From an uncultured Myxococcales bacterium (GTDB taxonomy: Bacteria; Myxococcota_A; Polyangia; Polyangiales; Polyangiaceae), in the NCBI GenBank assembly GCA_937872925.1, contig CALMUT010000227.1:32827-96826 (forward strand): a stretch of 64,000 nt of DNA. Reading direction: 5' to 3'. A program made the translations under genes and the position numbers. Every line of letters begins with the position of its first letter. Within the stretch, counting starts at the first letter, position 1. Shown piece after piece: positions 49,984 through 59,306 of this stretch. The notes beneath the pieces were generated by a model. It saw only the letters and a list, made by a program, of their open reading frames with translations. It did no database searches and was not told the origin of the DNA.

Positions 49984-52434
49984 ATGGCGCGGCCGGGCAA
50001 AGCATGGGGGGCTGTCGCCGTGGCGCTGTGTTGCGCCGCGAACGACGTGGCGGCCCAACCGGCGCCGGAACCCCCCGCAGCACCCGCGCCAGCTCCAGCA
50101 CAGCCGGTGCCTGCCCCGGTCGTGGTTGCGCCGAAGCTGATCGGCTCGCCGGACGTGGCGTACCCCGAGGGCGCGAGCGGAGACGCGCGCGTGGTCGTCA
50201 CGTTGGTGGTCGACGAAATCGGCATGGTCACGGAAGCCGTCGCCGATGCTGCGACGGAACCGTTTTCCAGTGTCGCGGTCCAAGCCGTTCGCAGCTGGCG
50301 CTTCGAACCCGCTACGCGCAACGGCAAAGCCGTCGCTGCGAAGATCAAGGTCGAGCTGTTGTTCCGACAGCCCGAGCCCGTCGCCGCAGAGCCCGAGCCC
50401 ACTGACCTCGCGGGGCCGACCGACCCTGCAACGAGCCAACCGCCCAAGACGCCACCCACGCCGGCCGTCCTCGAAGTCACCGTCGAAGGTGAGCGCGGCG
50501 AACCGTCGCGCACCGTCACGCTGTCCCGGGCGGAAGTGCGTCAGATCCCAGGCACCTTTGGCGATCCCTTCCGCGCCATCGAAGCCATGCCTGGTGTCAC
50601 ACCTATCGTTTCAGGGTTGCCCTTTTTCTTCATCCGCGGCGCGCCGCCGGGCAACGCTGGCTACTTCCTGGACGGGATCCGCGTGCCGCTGTTGTTTCAC
50701 GTCGGCATCGGCCCCTCGGTCGTGCACCCGGGCCTCATCGACCGCGTCGATCTGTACCCTGGCGGTTATCCGGCGCGATTCGGGCGCTTCGCCGGCGGCA
50801 TTGTTGCAGGGGAAACCACCGAGCCGGTGCCCCGCTGGCGCGGCGAATACAATCTGCGGCTCTTCGACGCCGGCGCCATGGTCGAAGCGCCCTTCGCTGA
50901 CGGCAAGGGCATCGCCCTCGTCGGGGGGCGCTATTCCTTCGCCGCCTATCTGCTGTCGCTGCTCTCGCCGGAGACGAACCTGGAGTACTGGGACTACCAA
51001 CTGCGTACCAGCTACGACGTCACGCCGCGGGACCGCCTGGGCGTGTTCACCTTCGGCTCCTTTGACTTTCTGGGCCAGCGCACCCAGGGCGAGACGCTCA
51101 CGCTGTTCCAAACCGAGTTCCATCGCGTCGACTTGCGCTACGACCGTCGCTTTGCTGGAGGTGGCAAGATGCGTACGGCATTCACCTTCGGCATCGATCG
51201 CTCCACGGTGCAGCAGGACCGCGCCGTGGTCAGTCGCTTGGCCGGTGCGCGCACCGAGCTTTCGCACCGCGTCGACGAACAGGTGCTGTTACGCGCCGGC
51301 ACGGACCTGCAACTCGAGACCTATAGCATCGAACTCGGTTCTGACGGGCTGTCCCCGTCGGCACAGCGCGCCGCCGCGAACTTTCCGTCGCGCACGGACC
51401 TAGCCTTGGGCGTGCGCGGCGACACGGTGATCAGCGCTGACGAGGCCTTCGAAGTCACTCCGGGCATGCGCGTCGATCTATACGGTTCCGATGGCGCCAG
51501 CGCGGTGGGCCTCGAGCCGCGCCTGGGCACTCGCGCGCGCATCACGGAACGTTTGCACTTGCTCACCGCCTTCGGTATCGCGCACCAGCCGCCGGCGTTT
51601 GTCGTGCCCGTGCCTGGCTTCCAACCCGGCGGGCTGCGCGACGGACTGCAGCGCGCGGTGCAGGAGAGCATCGGCTTGGAACTGGATCTGGGCGACTCTA
51701 CGACGTTCACGAGCACCGTGTTTCAGAACTCGTTCTTCAACATGAGCGATCCGCTGGGCGTGAATCCACCGCTGTCTCGGGGTTGCGCTCCGGGCGCGTA
51801 CCCCAGCGATTCCCTGGGCGGAGACTTCGGAGCCACGCCAGACAGTCCGCCCCTATGCGGCGTACCGCGCTTTGTACCGGGCACCATTGGACCGGATCGT
51901 AGCGGCGGCGGCGGACAAGCCGCGGACAGTCGCGGCGGAAGCTCCTTCGCCAGTGCGCTGGAAGTCCGAACCCTGGGCGCCGCCTACGGTCTCGAGCTGT
52001 ACCTCAAGCGCAAGCTCACCAAGAAATTCGGCGGCTTCGTCTCGTACACTTTGTCGCGCTCCACACGCAGCTTCGGTCGGCGCAAGTACATCGCGTCTTT
52101 TGATCGCACCCACGTCTTCAACGCCGCGGCCGCCTACGATCTCGGAAACCGTTGGCGTGCCGGCACGCGCTTCGTGTTTTACACCGGTTTGCCACAGTCC
52201 CCGGATCCCAACGACCCGAGCGTTACCCGCCTGCCGCCGTTTATTCGTGCGGACTTGCGCATCGAAAAGCGCTGGCAACTCTCGGAAACCGTGTGGATCT
52301 CTGGCGTTGCGGAGTGGATGAACGCAACCTTGTCCAAGGAAGCCGTGACGAGCGAATGCACTCTGGCAGGTTGCGAGGCCGAAGAGATCGGTCCCATCAC
52401 CATTCCCAGCCTGGGCGTGGAAGGAGGCTTCTGA
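49984..52434 (+). CDS. TonB C-terminal domain fused to a TonB-dependent outer membrane receptor
   Basis: 816 residues from the ATG at 49984. Signal peptide (1-25), Pro/Ala-rich stretch (26-48), then a TonB C-terminal-like domain (about 50-128: VVVTLVVDEIGMVTEAVAD; AVRSWRFEPATRNGKAV), another Pro-rich linker, a plug domain (about 165-255: FRAIEAMPGV, FFFIRGAPPG, YFLDGIRVP) and a barrel ending in Phe. Receptors normally carry a TonB box or regulatory domain here, not a TonB domain itself. Divergent from the TetR operon across the shared operators. Should import or bind the locus substrate. Confidence 0.85.
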   Translation: MARPGKAWGAVAVALCCAANDVAAQPAPEPPAAPAPAPAQPVPAPVVVAPKLIGSPDVAYPEGASGDARVVVTLVVDEIGMVTEAVADAATEPFSSVAVQAVRSWRFEPATRNGKAVAAKIKVELLFRQPEPVAAEPEPTDLAGPTDPATSQPPKTPPTPAVLEVTVEGERGEPSRTVTLSRAEVRQIPGTFGDPFRAIEAMPGVTPIVSGLPFFFIRGAPPGNAGYFLDGIRVPLLFHVGIGPSVVHPGLIDRVDLYPGGYPARFGRFAGGIVAGETTEPVPRWRGEYNLRLFDAGAMVEAPFADGKGIALVGGRYSFAAYLLSLLSPETNLEYWDYQLRTSYDVTPRDRLGVFTFGSFDFLGQRTQGETLTLFQTEFHRVDLRYDRRFAGGGKMRTAFTFGIDRSTVQQDRAVVSRLAGARTELSHRVDEQVLLRAGTDLQLETYSIELGSDGLSPSAQRAAANFPSRTDLALGVRGDTVISADEAFEVTPGMRVDLYGSDGASAVGLEPRLGTRARITERLHLLTAFGIAHQPPAFVVPVPGFQPGGLRDGLQRAVQESIGLELDLGDSTTFTSTVFQNSFFNMSDPLGVNPPLSRGCAPGAYPSDSLGGDFGATPDSPPLCGVPRFVPGTIGPDRSGGGGQAADSRGGSSFASALEVRTLGAAYGLELYLKRKLTKKFGGFVSYTLSRSTRSFGRRKYIASFDRTHVFNAAAAYDLGNRWRAGTRFVFYTGLPQSPDPNDPSVTRLPPFIRADLRIEKRWQLSETVWISGVAEWMNATLSKEAVTSECTLAGCEAEEIGPITIPSLGVEGGF

Positions 52435-52436
52435 GC

Positions 52437-53072
52437 ATGGTGCGCGAAATGGAACGCTCCTCCGAACATCGTTCTACGAAACAACGGCGACTCGCACCCC
52501 TGCGCTTCCGGGCGCGCACCCAGCTCACGCTGCCGGCGCTGCTGCTACTGGTCACGGCCTGTGGGGATCCCGGCGAAGCCGACCCGGCGCCGCCCTGCGA
52601 ACAGGAGTGCCAAGACGCAAACGCCCTGCGCGCCCTGCGCGAAACCACGAAGCTAGTCTTCAACCTCACGCTGCAAGGCAAACCTGTCGGCAGTCACGAC
52701 GAAACCACGCCGTGTCCCCAGGGCGGTTCTGCGCGCGTTTTCGGCGAAGCCACCTCCAACGCCGTGCAAGGTGCCTCGGAGCTTTCGCTCACTTACGAGT
52801 TTTCCGCTTGTCACTATCTTTCGCGCGACGATGAACCCGACGAAAACTACGACGTTGTCATCGACGGCACGCTGACCCAAGTCGGCACCCTCGCCGTGCA
52901 GCCCACTGCGACCACGGCATTGGTCATGAAGAGCGACGCGCTGAGCATCGAAGGCACCGTCTACGATCCACCCAAGCCCTACAGCGCCGCCGCGTGCATC
53001 GTCGAGTTGGGCCAATCGGGCAACGACCTGTCCGGCACCATCTGCGGCAGAAGCGCGGGACTGAAGCTGTAA
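52437..53072 (+). CDS. Lipoprotein following the TonB-receptor fusion
   Basis: 211 residues from the ATG at 52437, two bases after the receptor's TGA, with GGAGG upstream inside the receptor gene; ATG at 52449 is an alternative. An Arg-rich n-region, hydrophobic helix and lipobox VTACGD form the signal. The mature part is beta-rich with six or more Cys (CEQEC, TPCPQGG, SACHYL, AACIVEL, TICGRS). Family not recognised. Its place suggests a surface or periplasmic binding partner of the receptor. Confidence 0.72.
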   Translation: MVREMERSSEHRSTKQRRLAPLRFRARTQLTLPALLLLVTACGDPGEADPAPPCEQECQDANALRALRETTKLVFNLTLQGKPVGSHDETTPCPQGGSARVFGEATSNAVQGASELSLTYEFSACHYLSRDDEPDENYDVVIDGTLTQVGTLAVQPTATTALVMKSDALSIEGTVYDPPKPYSAAACIVELGQSGNDLSGTICGRSAGLKL

Positions 53073-53097
53073 GCCGCACCGCGGCGCGGCCCAAAAA

Positions 53098-53775
53098 TCA
53101 GAAACCTAGGAATTCGAAGAAGGCCTTTGGCAACTCGGCGCTGAGGCCTTTGCGTTTGCGCTGGAGTTGCGTGTGGTTCCAGTCGGCGACTCGCTCGTGA
53201 TAGCGGTCCGTTTGGCGGTCGAAGGTCTCGTGGCCCTTGCGGATGTGGTCGACGCTGTTGTCGCCGTCCATCTCGTAGAGGCATTCGGCGGCGGGGATCA
53301 ATTTCAGGCGCCGGAGCTCGCCGTTCTTCTTGAAGCTGGCGTCGAAGGGGAAGACGCGGCAGCCCAGGGGGCGCGCGCTGTAGATGGTGCAGCGGTCGTC
53401 CTTGCCGAGGTAGCGGCAGCCGTTCTTGTTGTGGGAGAGCACCATGAGGCGGCGACCGGCCCGCAGGACGGCAAAGGCCTCGGGCTCGTCGAGGTCAATC
53501 TCGTGGCGGCTGACCCAGCGCACGATATCCCGGGGGCGGTCGCCGGTGCGTTTGACGATGCCGCGCAGGTCCGCGTCCGTCAGTGGCAAGAGGGGCTCTT
53601 TGCAGCAGTTGCCGCAGCTCGTGCAACGGAACGAAAGCAAATGCGATCCGGGTGCCACGGCGAGGCCTATACACCAAGCCGTGGCGCTGCGGACAGGCAC
53701 TTCTGGTGGGGCGGGGGGGGCCAGCGAAAACGCCGTCCGTTCAAAAAGCGCGGCCAAGGAGTGAAACGCCAGCAA
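53098..53775 (-). CDS. YkgJ-family Cys-cluster protein
   Basis: Up to 225 residues from the ATG at 53775; conserved sequence begins later, and a GTG at 53658 (VAPGSHLLSF) giving 187 residues is likelier. The family's metal-binding Cys pattern is present: CTSCGNCCKE near the start, CRYLGKDDRC and PLGCRVFPF about 85-105 residues later. Members are thought to bind zinc or an Fe-S cluster; biochemical role is poorly known. Divergent from the DUF444 gene. Soluble, no signal peptide. Confidence 0.82.
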   Translation of the reverse strand: MLAFHSLAALFERTAFSLAPPAPPEVPVRSATAWCIGLAVAPGSHLLSFRCTSCGNCCKEPLLPLTDADLRGIVKRTGDRPRDIVRWVSRHEIDLDEPEAFAVLRAGRRLMVLSHNKNGCRYLGKDDRCTIYSARPLGCRVFPFDASFKKNGELRRLKLIPAAECLYEMDGDNSVDHIRKGHETFDRQTDRYHERVADWNHTQLQRKRKGLSAELPKAFFEFLGF

Positions 53776-53825
53776 AAGCCGTGCTCGAAAGCCTGCCCGC
53801 GATGTGAAACAATGGCCAGCAACGG

Positions 53826-54935
53826 ATGAGCTTGAAGATCGACCAGGACCACTCGCGCTTCCGCAACATCGTGCGCGGAAAGATCCGTAAGAACCTGCGC
53901 AAATACATTTCCCAGGGCGAGATGCTGGGTCGCAAGGGCAAGGACCTGGTCAGTATTCCGATCCCGCAGATCGACATCCCGCGCTTCACCTTCGGAGAGA
54001 AGCAGCAAGGCGGGGTGGGGCAGGGCGACGGCGAGCCCGGCGACCCCATCGGTGGCGAAGAGAAAGAGGGCGACGGCCAAGGGCAGGCGGGCAAAGACGC
54101 CGGCGAGCACGTGCTCGAGGTGGACGTGACTCTGGACGAGCTGGCGGACATTCTCGGCGAGGAGCTGGAGCTACCGGCGATCGAGAATCGAGGCAAGAGT
54201 CGCATCGTCAGTGCGAAAGATCGCTACACCGGGATCCGCCGAGTCGGGCCCGAGTCCTTGCGGCATTTCCGGCGCACCTATCGCGAAGCGCTCAAGCGCT
54301 CCATCGCCAGCGGCATCTACAATCCTGCGCGCCCGCTGGTCGTGCCGCATCCGGATGATCGCCGCTACCGCTCGTGGAAAGAGGACCAAGAGCCCGTGGC
54401 CAATGCCGTCATCATCTACATGATGGATGTGTCCGGTTCGATGGGTGACGAGCAAAAAGAGATCGTGCGCATCGAGAGCTTTTGGATCGATACCTGGCTT
54501 CAGCGCCAATATAAGGGCTTGGAGAGTCGCTACATCATTCACGACGCGGTTGCGCGCGAGGTGGACCGGGATACCTTCTTTTCAACCCGTGAATCCGGCG
54601 GCACCATGATCAGCAGCGCCTACAAGCTGTGTGCGGAGCTGATCAGCCAGCACTACCCACCTGATGAATGGAACATCTATCCGTTTCATTTCTCAGACGG
54701 CGACAACTGGAGCATGGACGACACCCTGACCTGCATTGAGTTGCTCAAGAGCGACATGTTGCAGAAAGTGAACGTCTTTTCCTATGGCCAGGTGGAGAGT
54801 CCGTATGGCTCGGGTCAGTTTATCAAGGACTTGAAAGAGCACTTCGGCGCCGACGAACGCGTCATCACCAGCGAGATCCGAGATCGCGATGCCATCGTTG
54901 GCAGCATCAAAGACTTCTTAGGCAAGGGCAAATGA
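53826..54935 (+). CDS. yeaH: DUF444 (YeaH/YhbH) protein with VWA domain
   Basis: 369 residues. N-terminal basic region ([17 protein letters not shown]), a Gly/Glu-rich loop (about 58-95), then a VWA-like domain with MIDAS motif [13 protein letters not shown] at about residue 200. In many bacteria this gene lies between prkA (Ser kinase) and spoVR and the three respond to starvation or stress. Here spoVR follows 31 bases after its stop but no prkA is upstream; a divergent YkgJ gene is there instead. Molecular function unknown. Confidence 0.93.
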   Translation: MSLKIDQDHSRFRNIVRGKIRKNLRKYISQGEMLGRKGKDLVSIPIPQIDIPRFTFGEKQQGGVGQGDGEPGDPIGGEEKEGDGQGQAGKDAGEHVLEVDVTLDELADILGEELELPAIENRGKSRIVSAKDRYTGIRRVGPESLRHFRRTYREALKRSIASGIYNPARPLVVPHPDDRRYRSWKEDQEPVANAVIIYMMDVSGSMGDEQKEIVRIESFWIDTWLQRQYKGLESRYIIHDAVAREVDRDTFFSTRESGGTMISSAYKLCAELISQHYPPDEWNIYPFHFSDGDNWSMDDTLTCIELLKSDMLQKVNVFSYGQVESPYGSGQFIKDLKEHFGADERVITSEIRDRDAIVGSIKDFLGKGK

Positions 54936-54966
54936 CCGCGTTTGGAAAGCGAGAGTTCTAGGAGCC

Positions 54967-56526
54967 ATGCCGCAGTTTGCCATCAAGACTTCGCTACCGC
55001 GCTACTTGCGCGTGGAACAAGAGCGCATCGAAAAGATCGCGGCGGACAGTGGTCTGGATTTCTTCCCGACCATCTTCGAGATGCTGACCTACGATCAGAT
55101 GAACGAAGTGGCGGCCTACGGCGGGTTCCCCAACCGCTACCCCCACTGGCGCTTCGGCATGGAGTACGAGCGCCTGAGCAAGAGCTACGAATACGGTCTC
55201 TCGAAGATTTACGAGATGGTCATCAACAACAATCCGTCCTTTGCGTACCTGCTGGAGGGCAACAGCTTCACGGATCAGAAGCTCGTGATGTGCCACGTCT
55301 ATGGGCACGTGGATTTCTTCAAGAACAACTTTGCGTTCCGCGCAACGGACTTGGACGGCGGCGGCGGGGTGGTGGATCCGGTTGGGCGTCAGGACTATCG
55401 CCCCAATCGCAAATGGGTCGACGTGATGGCCAATCACGGCTCCGCGGTGCGGCGCATCGTGGATCGCCACGGCATTGCACGGGTGGAAGAGTTCATTGAC
55501 GTGTGCCTCTCTTTAGAGAACCTGATCGATCCGTACTCCCGCTTCATGGTGCGTCGGCGTGACGAAGTTGTGGATGAGGAGCCCAGTGAAGTCACGGTGC
55601 CGCGCATGCGCGCCAAGGACTACATGGAAGACTTCATCAATCCCGAGGAGTTCCTCGCGGAGCAGAAGCAGCGCATCTTGGACGCGCGGGAACAGCAGAA
55701 GAAATTCCCCGTGGAACCGACGCAGGACGTGCTGCTGTTCTTACTGGAGAATGCGCCCCTAGAGCGCTGGGAGCGGGTCATCCTCGGGATCATCCGGGAA
55801 GAGGGCTACTACTTCGCGCCGCAAATGCAGACGAAGATCATGAACGAGGGCTGGGCTAGTTTTTGGCACTCGCGACTGATGACCCAGAGCGTGGCGGACA
55901 CCACGGACATCATCGACTACGCGGAAAACAACGCCGGCGTGATGAGCACCTCGGGCGGACGGCTCAATCCGTACAAACTGGGCGTGGAGCTGTTCCGCAA
56001 CATCGAAGAACGCTGGGACAAGGGCCAGTTCGGGCGCGAGTGGGAGGAGTGCAACGACCTCGACCAGAAGCGCAACTGGGATTTGCGTCTGGGCTTGGGC
56101 AAGCAGAAGATCTTTGAAGTGCGCGCCCTGTACACAGACGTCACGTTCATCGACGAGTTCTTGACCGAAGATTTTGCGCGCCAGAGCAATATGTTCAGCT
56201 ATGGCTGGTCGAACCGGAACGAGCGTTTCGAAATCCAGAGCCGGCAGTTTCAGGAAGTGCGGGAGAAGCTCTTGTTCCAGCTGACGAACTTCGGCAATCC
56301 AGTGATCGCAGTGGAAGACGCGAACTTCGAGAATCGCGGGGAGCTCCTGTTGAGCCACCAGCATCGCGGCGTGGACCTGCGCGCCGACTACGCCAAAGAG
56401 ACGCTGAAGGCGTTGGTACGGGTGTGGAAGCGACCTGTTGTGCTGTCCACGGTGGTTGAAGAAAAAGACGCGCGCCTGCGTTTCGATGGGCAAGAGCACA
56501 GCGTCAGCCACGACGCAGCGCCATGA
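54967..56526 (+). CDS. spoVR: SpoVR-family protein
   Basis: 519 residues, start two bases after GGAG. Family sequences are plain: DFFPTIFEMLTYDQMNEVAAYGG is one, then GHVDFFKNNFAF, NEGWASFWHSRLM, and a conserved C-terminal domain (MFSYGWSNRNERFEIQSR). SpoVR affects spore cortex formation in Bacillus and stationary-phase stress in enterobacteria; its biochemistry is not settled. It pairs with the DUF444 gene just upstream. In a myxobacterium a role in fruiting or spore formation is possible. Stop overlaps the next start by 4 bases. Confidence 0.95.
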   Translation: MPQFAIKTSLPRYLRVEQERIEKIAADSGLDFFPTIFEMLTYDQMNEVAAYGGFPNRYPHWRFGMEYERLSKSYEYGLSKIYEMVINNNPSFAYLLEGNSFTDQKLVMCHVYGHVDFFKNNFAFRATDLDGGGGVVDPVGRQDYRPNRKWVDVMANHGSAVRRIVDRHGIARVEEFIDVCLSLENLIDPYSRFMVRRRDEVVDEEPSEVTVPRMRAKDYMEDFINPEEFLAEQKQRILDAREQQKKFPVEPTQDVLLFLLENAPLERWERVILGIIREEGYYFAPQMQTKIMNEGWASFWHSRLMTQSVADTTDIIDYAENNAGVMSTSGGRLNPYKLGVELFRNIEERWDKGQFGREWEECNDLDQKRNWDLRLGLGKQKIFEVRALYTDVTFIDEFLTEDFARQSNMFSYGWSNRNERFEIQSRQFQEVREKLLFQLTNFGNPVIAVEDANFENRGELLLSHQHRGVDLRADYAKETLKALVRVWKRPVVLSTVVEEKDARLRFDGQEHSVSHDAAP

Positions 56527-57833
56527 CGCTGCGCCCGCTGTGTTCTCCCCAGCGCGCGCCGCATTGCGGGACGGTTTCACCGCGGCTCAGTGCGGCATGG
56601 GTCTGCGTTGGGTTGCTGGCCCTGGGGTGCGCGGCGGATCCCGGACCGCCCACGACTGCGGGCAACGCTCAGGCGGGGCCGGGCTCGGTGCCGCCGCCGG
56701 AGCTGTACGCGCCACCGGCGCCGAACCCAGAAACAAACCCAGCGATGCAGGGCGTGCCGCCCTGTGTGCCGGGTCCTGATGGCAAGTGTCCGGCCCCGGC
56801 GCCGACAGCGACCGGGGGCGCATCCGGGGCGGCGCCGGCAGTGCCGGCCCCCAAGCCGCCGCCCAAGAAACCCGGCACGGTGCTTGGCGGTCTCGCTCGG
56901 GGTAGCGGCGACGCGGCGGATCGCGCGCTCTACGCAGCAGATCTGGCGCTCGAAAAGGACCAACTAGCAGAAGCGAAGAAGCAGTTCGCTCGCGCCAGGG
57001 CCTTGGCTCCCAAGGATCCCGCGCCGCGAGTGGGACTCGTGCGCGTGGGTTTGGCGCAATCCGGGGTGGTGACCGACTATGCGTCTGCGCCGAAGGACCC
57101 GAAGATCAAGCGGCTGCTGGCGGAACTTGCCAGCGCGGAGAAGCTCGACGCGGATTTCGGGCCTTTGCATGTGGAACGGGGCCGGCTCGAGTTGATCTTG
57201 GGCCGCGCGGAGGCGGCGCTGGCGTCTCTCAAACGCGGCGTGCAACTCTCGCCCTTTGATCCCGAGGCGCATTCGGCCCTGGGCGTGGCGCACCTGGCCA
57301 CGGGCAAGAGTGAAGCCGCTTTAGAGGGATTCCGTCGCGCTGCGGAGCTCGATCCGGACAATGCCGCGCGCCTGACGAATCTAGGCACGGCGTACATGAT
57401 GCGCGGGCGTGTCACCGACGCCGTGCGTGCCTACGAGCGCGCCGTAATGCTGGCGCCCAAAGACGCACGCGCCCGCGGCGATTTGGGCACGGCGCTGCTC
57501 AGCTTGTCGCAATTCGACAAGGCCCTGCCACAGCTGGAAGAAGCGGTGCGCCTGGCGCCGGAGCGCGCCACCTTCCTGTCCAACCTGGGCTACGCCCACC
57601 AGCAAAAGGGCGATCTCAACAAGGCCATCGGGCTATTCGAGCAAGCGTTGAAGAAAGACCCGAAGCTCGGTTCAGCGTGGATCAATCTCGGCACTAGCAA
57701 AGCGCGCAAGCAGGACTATGCCGGCGCGGAAAAGGCCTTCAACAAGGCGCTGGAGATCGACCCGTCGGATCCGCGTGCCCAGGCGAATCTTGAAGAGCTG
57801 AAGACGATGCGCGCTGGTGGCGCCAAGCCGTAG
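56523..57833 (+). CDS. TPR-repeat lipoprotein
   Basis: 436 residues, ATG overlapping the spoVR stop. Long n-region, then a hydrophobic signal and lipobox ALGCAADPG; a Pro/Ala/Gly-rich linker to about residue 125; then some eight TPR units (for example AHSALGVAHLATGKSEAAL, FLSNLGYAHQQKGDLNKAI). A periplasmic or outer-membrane scaffold similar to PilF- or NlpI-type adaptors. The tight overlap ties it to the yeaH-spoVR unit, an arrangement I do not recall as standard. Partner unknown. Confidence 0.8.
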   Translation: MTLRPLCSPQRAPHCGTVSPRLSAAWVCVGLLALGCAADPGPPTTAGNAQAGPGSVPPPELYAPPAPNPETNPAMQGVPPCVPGPDGKCPAPAPTATGGASGAAPAVPAPKPPPKKPGTVLGGLARGSGDAADRALYAADLALEKDQLAEAKKQFARARALAPKDPAPRVGLVRVGLAQSGVVTDYASAPKDPKIKRLLAELASAEKLDADFGPLHVERGRLELILGRAEAALASLKRGVQLSPFDPEAHSALGVAHLATGKSEAALEGFRRAAELDPDNAARLTNLGTAYMMRGRVTDAVRAYERAVMLAPKDARARGDLGTALLSLSQFDKALPQLEEAVRLAPERATFLSNLGYAHQQKGDLNKAIGLFEQALKKDPKLGSAWINLGTSKARKQDYAGAEKAFNKALEIDPSDPRAQANLEELKTMRAGGAKP

Positions 57834-57896
57834 CGTCGCAGTGGGCGCCGCGACCGGCGTCTCAGGGCGCTAGCCGCGCGCCATTCGTTGTACCGG

Positions 57897-58607
57897 TTAC
57901 AGGCACTTACCGGGGTGGTCTTCGACGGAGCACAGCGCTAAGCAAGGACAGACCGAGGCACCCACGCACTTCTTGTTCGACGGGCATTCCGCGTCCGTCC
58001 AGCACGCGGCGGGCACGGGCTGCTTGCACACGTTGTTGACGCACGGAACGTATTGAAAATCGCCACAGTCGAAGTCGGTGTTGCAGCAGTAGGGACCTGG
58101 CGGAGGTGGCGGCGGCGCGCCGCACCAGCCAAGTTGGTCCGCCGCAGCGCAGTCGGCGAGGCAGCCGCAGACAAACTCGCCTTCGCAGCTCACGCCCGGG
58201 CCGCAGTCGCTGTCACGCCAGCAGCGTCCCGGGGGCGCGCTGGGGATGCAGTTGCCGTTCACGCACACGTTTTCGCCACCCGGGTAGGGCTCGTCTTCGG
58301 GCTCACCTTCGAACCACTGGGGACATTCGAGATCATTGGCGCAACAACCGCCGCCGTAGCCGCCGGACCCGGCGACGCCGCCGCCCGTTCCCGCACCCGC
58401 ACTGCCCGCAACGGCGCCGCTGCCGCCGCCACCACCGCTACCACTGACGGCGCCGCTGCCGCCGCCGCTGCCGCTGAAGGCGCCGGATCCTGCCGAGTTG
58501 CCGCTGCCCGCGCTGTTGCCGCTGCCCGCTGCGCCGGGATTGTCGTTGTCGACGGAGCCGCCGCAGGCGACCAGGAAGAGTGCCGAGAGTGTGATGACGT
58601 GTCTCAT
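57897..58607 (-). CDS. Cys-rich Gly-linker lipoprotein
   Basis: 236 residues from the ATG at 58607, which opens a clean signal peptide (ALFLVACGGS). About 65 residues of Gly/Ser/Ala repeats follow, then two related Cys-rich modules of about 70 residues (CCANDLECP...CVNGNCIPS...CWRDSDCGPGVSC and CCNTDFDCG...CVNNVCKQP...CWTDAECPSNKKC) joined by a poly-Pro segment. The repeated CxxDxxCP pattern resembles Dickkopf/EGF-like Cys knots common in myxobacterial surface proteins. Likely extracellular and disulfide rich; binding role presumed. Confidence 0.75.
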   Translation of the reverse strand: MRHVITLSALFLVACGGSVDNDNPGAAGSGNSAGSGNSAGSGAFSGSGGGSGAVSGSGGGGGSGAVAGSAGAGTGGGVAGSGGYGGGCCANDLECPQWFEGEPEDEPYPGGENVCVNGNCIPSAPPGRCWRDSDCGPGVSCEGEFVCGCLADCAAADQLGWCGAPPPPPPGPYCCNTDFDCGDFQYVPCVNNVCKQPVPAACWTDAECPSNKKCVGASVCPCLALCSVEDHPGKCL

Positions 58608-58846
58608 GCGCGGCGACGTTGCGACGGGCGTGCCACAAGGCGCGGAGCGCCCAGCTATGGGAATTGTGCGGGGATAAGCGCCTTGAGGCCGGGGCTGGTG
58701 GCACAGCATGGGGGGCGCTGGCACACACGCCGGAAAGAGATGTCCGAAACTGGCAGCCGTTCAAGCAGCGCTCGGAAAGCCGTATTGCCATGCGCGCGGG
58801 CACCCGAGGCACGAGCGGTCGCCCCGAGGGCGTGTACGCTCGATCC
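58608..58846. other. Intergenic region between divergent lipoprotein and yjbQ genes
   Basis: About 240 bases without a convincing gene. It should carry both promoters. No palindrome longer than six bases, tRNA or riboswitch was recognised. Confidence 0.45.
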
Positions 58847-59266
58847 ATGATCGTCCACAGCGCTAGCGTTCACCGCGAGACCACGGCCCAAACGGACTTG
58901 CTCGACATCACCCAGCCCGTGGCTGCGCTCGTTCACAAGAGCGGCGTGCGCGACGGCATCGCGGTTGTGCACGTCGCGGGCTCTACGGCGTCCATCACGA
59001 CCATCGAGTTCGAGTCCGGCGCCGTGTCGGATTTGCGCGCGGCCATCGAGCGCCTCGCGCCCCAAGACGCGCACTACGCCCACGACGCTCGCTGGGGGGA
59101 CGGCAACGGCTACGCCCACGTGCGCGCGGCACTCTTGGGCCCGTCCATTTCCGTGCCGGTCAAAGACGGCCAGCTGGTGCTCGGAACCTGGCAGCAGATC
59201 TTGCTGTGCGACTTCGACAACCGCCCCCGCACCCGGGAAGTCGTCGTGCAGATCGTGGGCAATTGA
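58847..59266 (+). CDS. yjbQ: YjbQ-family (UPF0047) secondary thiamine-phosphate synthase
   Basis: 139 residues from the ATG at 58847; the frame opens earlier but YjbQ proteins are about 138-140 residues and begin here. The family segments VRDGIAVVHVAGSTASIT and WGDGNGYAHVRAALLGPS, with conserved Asp/His/Asn, and the end (LGTWQQILLCDFDNRPR) are all present; the Ser/Thr-Thr-A pattern matches. The family has weak thiamine-phosphate synthase activity; its main function is unsettled. Isolated gene, cytoplasmic. Confidence 0.92.
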   Translation: MIVHSASVHRETTAQTDLLDITQPVAALVHKSGVRDGIAVVHVAGSTASITTIEFESGAVSDLRAAIERLAPQDAHYAHDARWGDGNGYAHVRAALLGPSISVPVKDGQLVLGTWQQILLCDFDNRPRTREVVVQIVGN

Positions 59267-59306
59267 CGCGAGCGCCGTGGTCGTCAGGGCGTTTAGCGGA
59301 GGGGCT

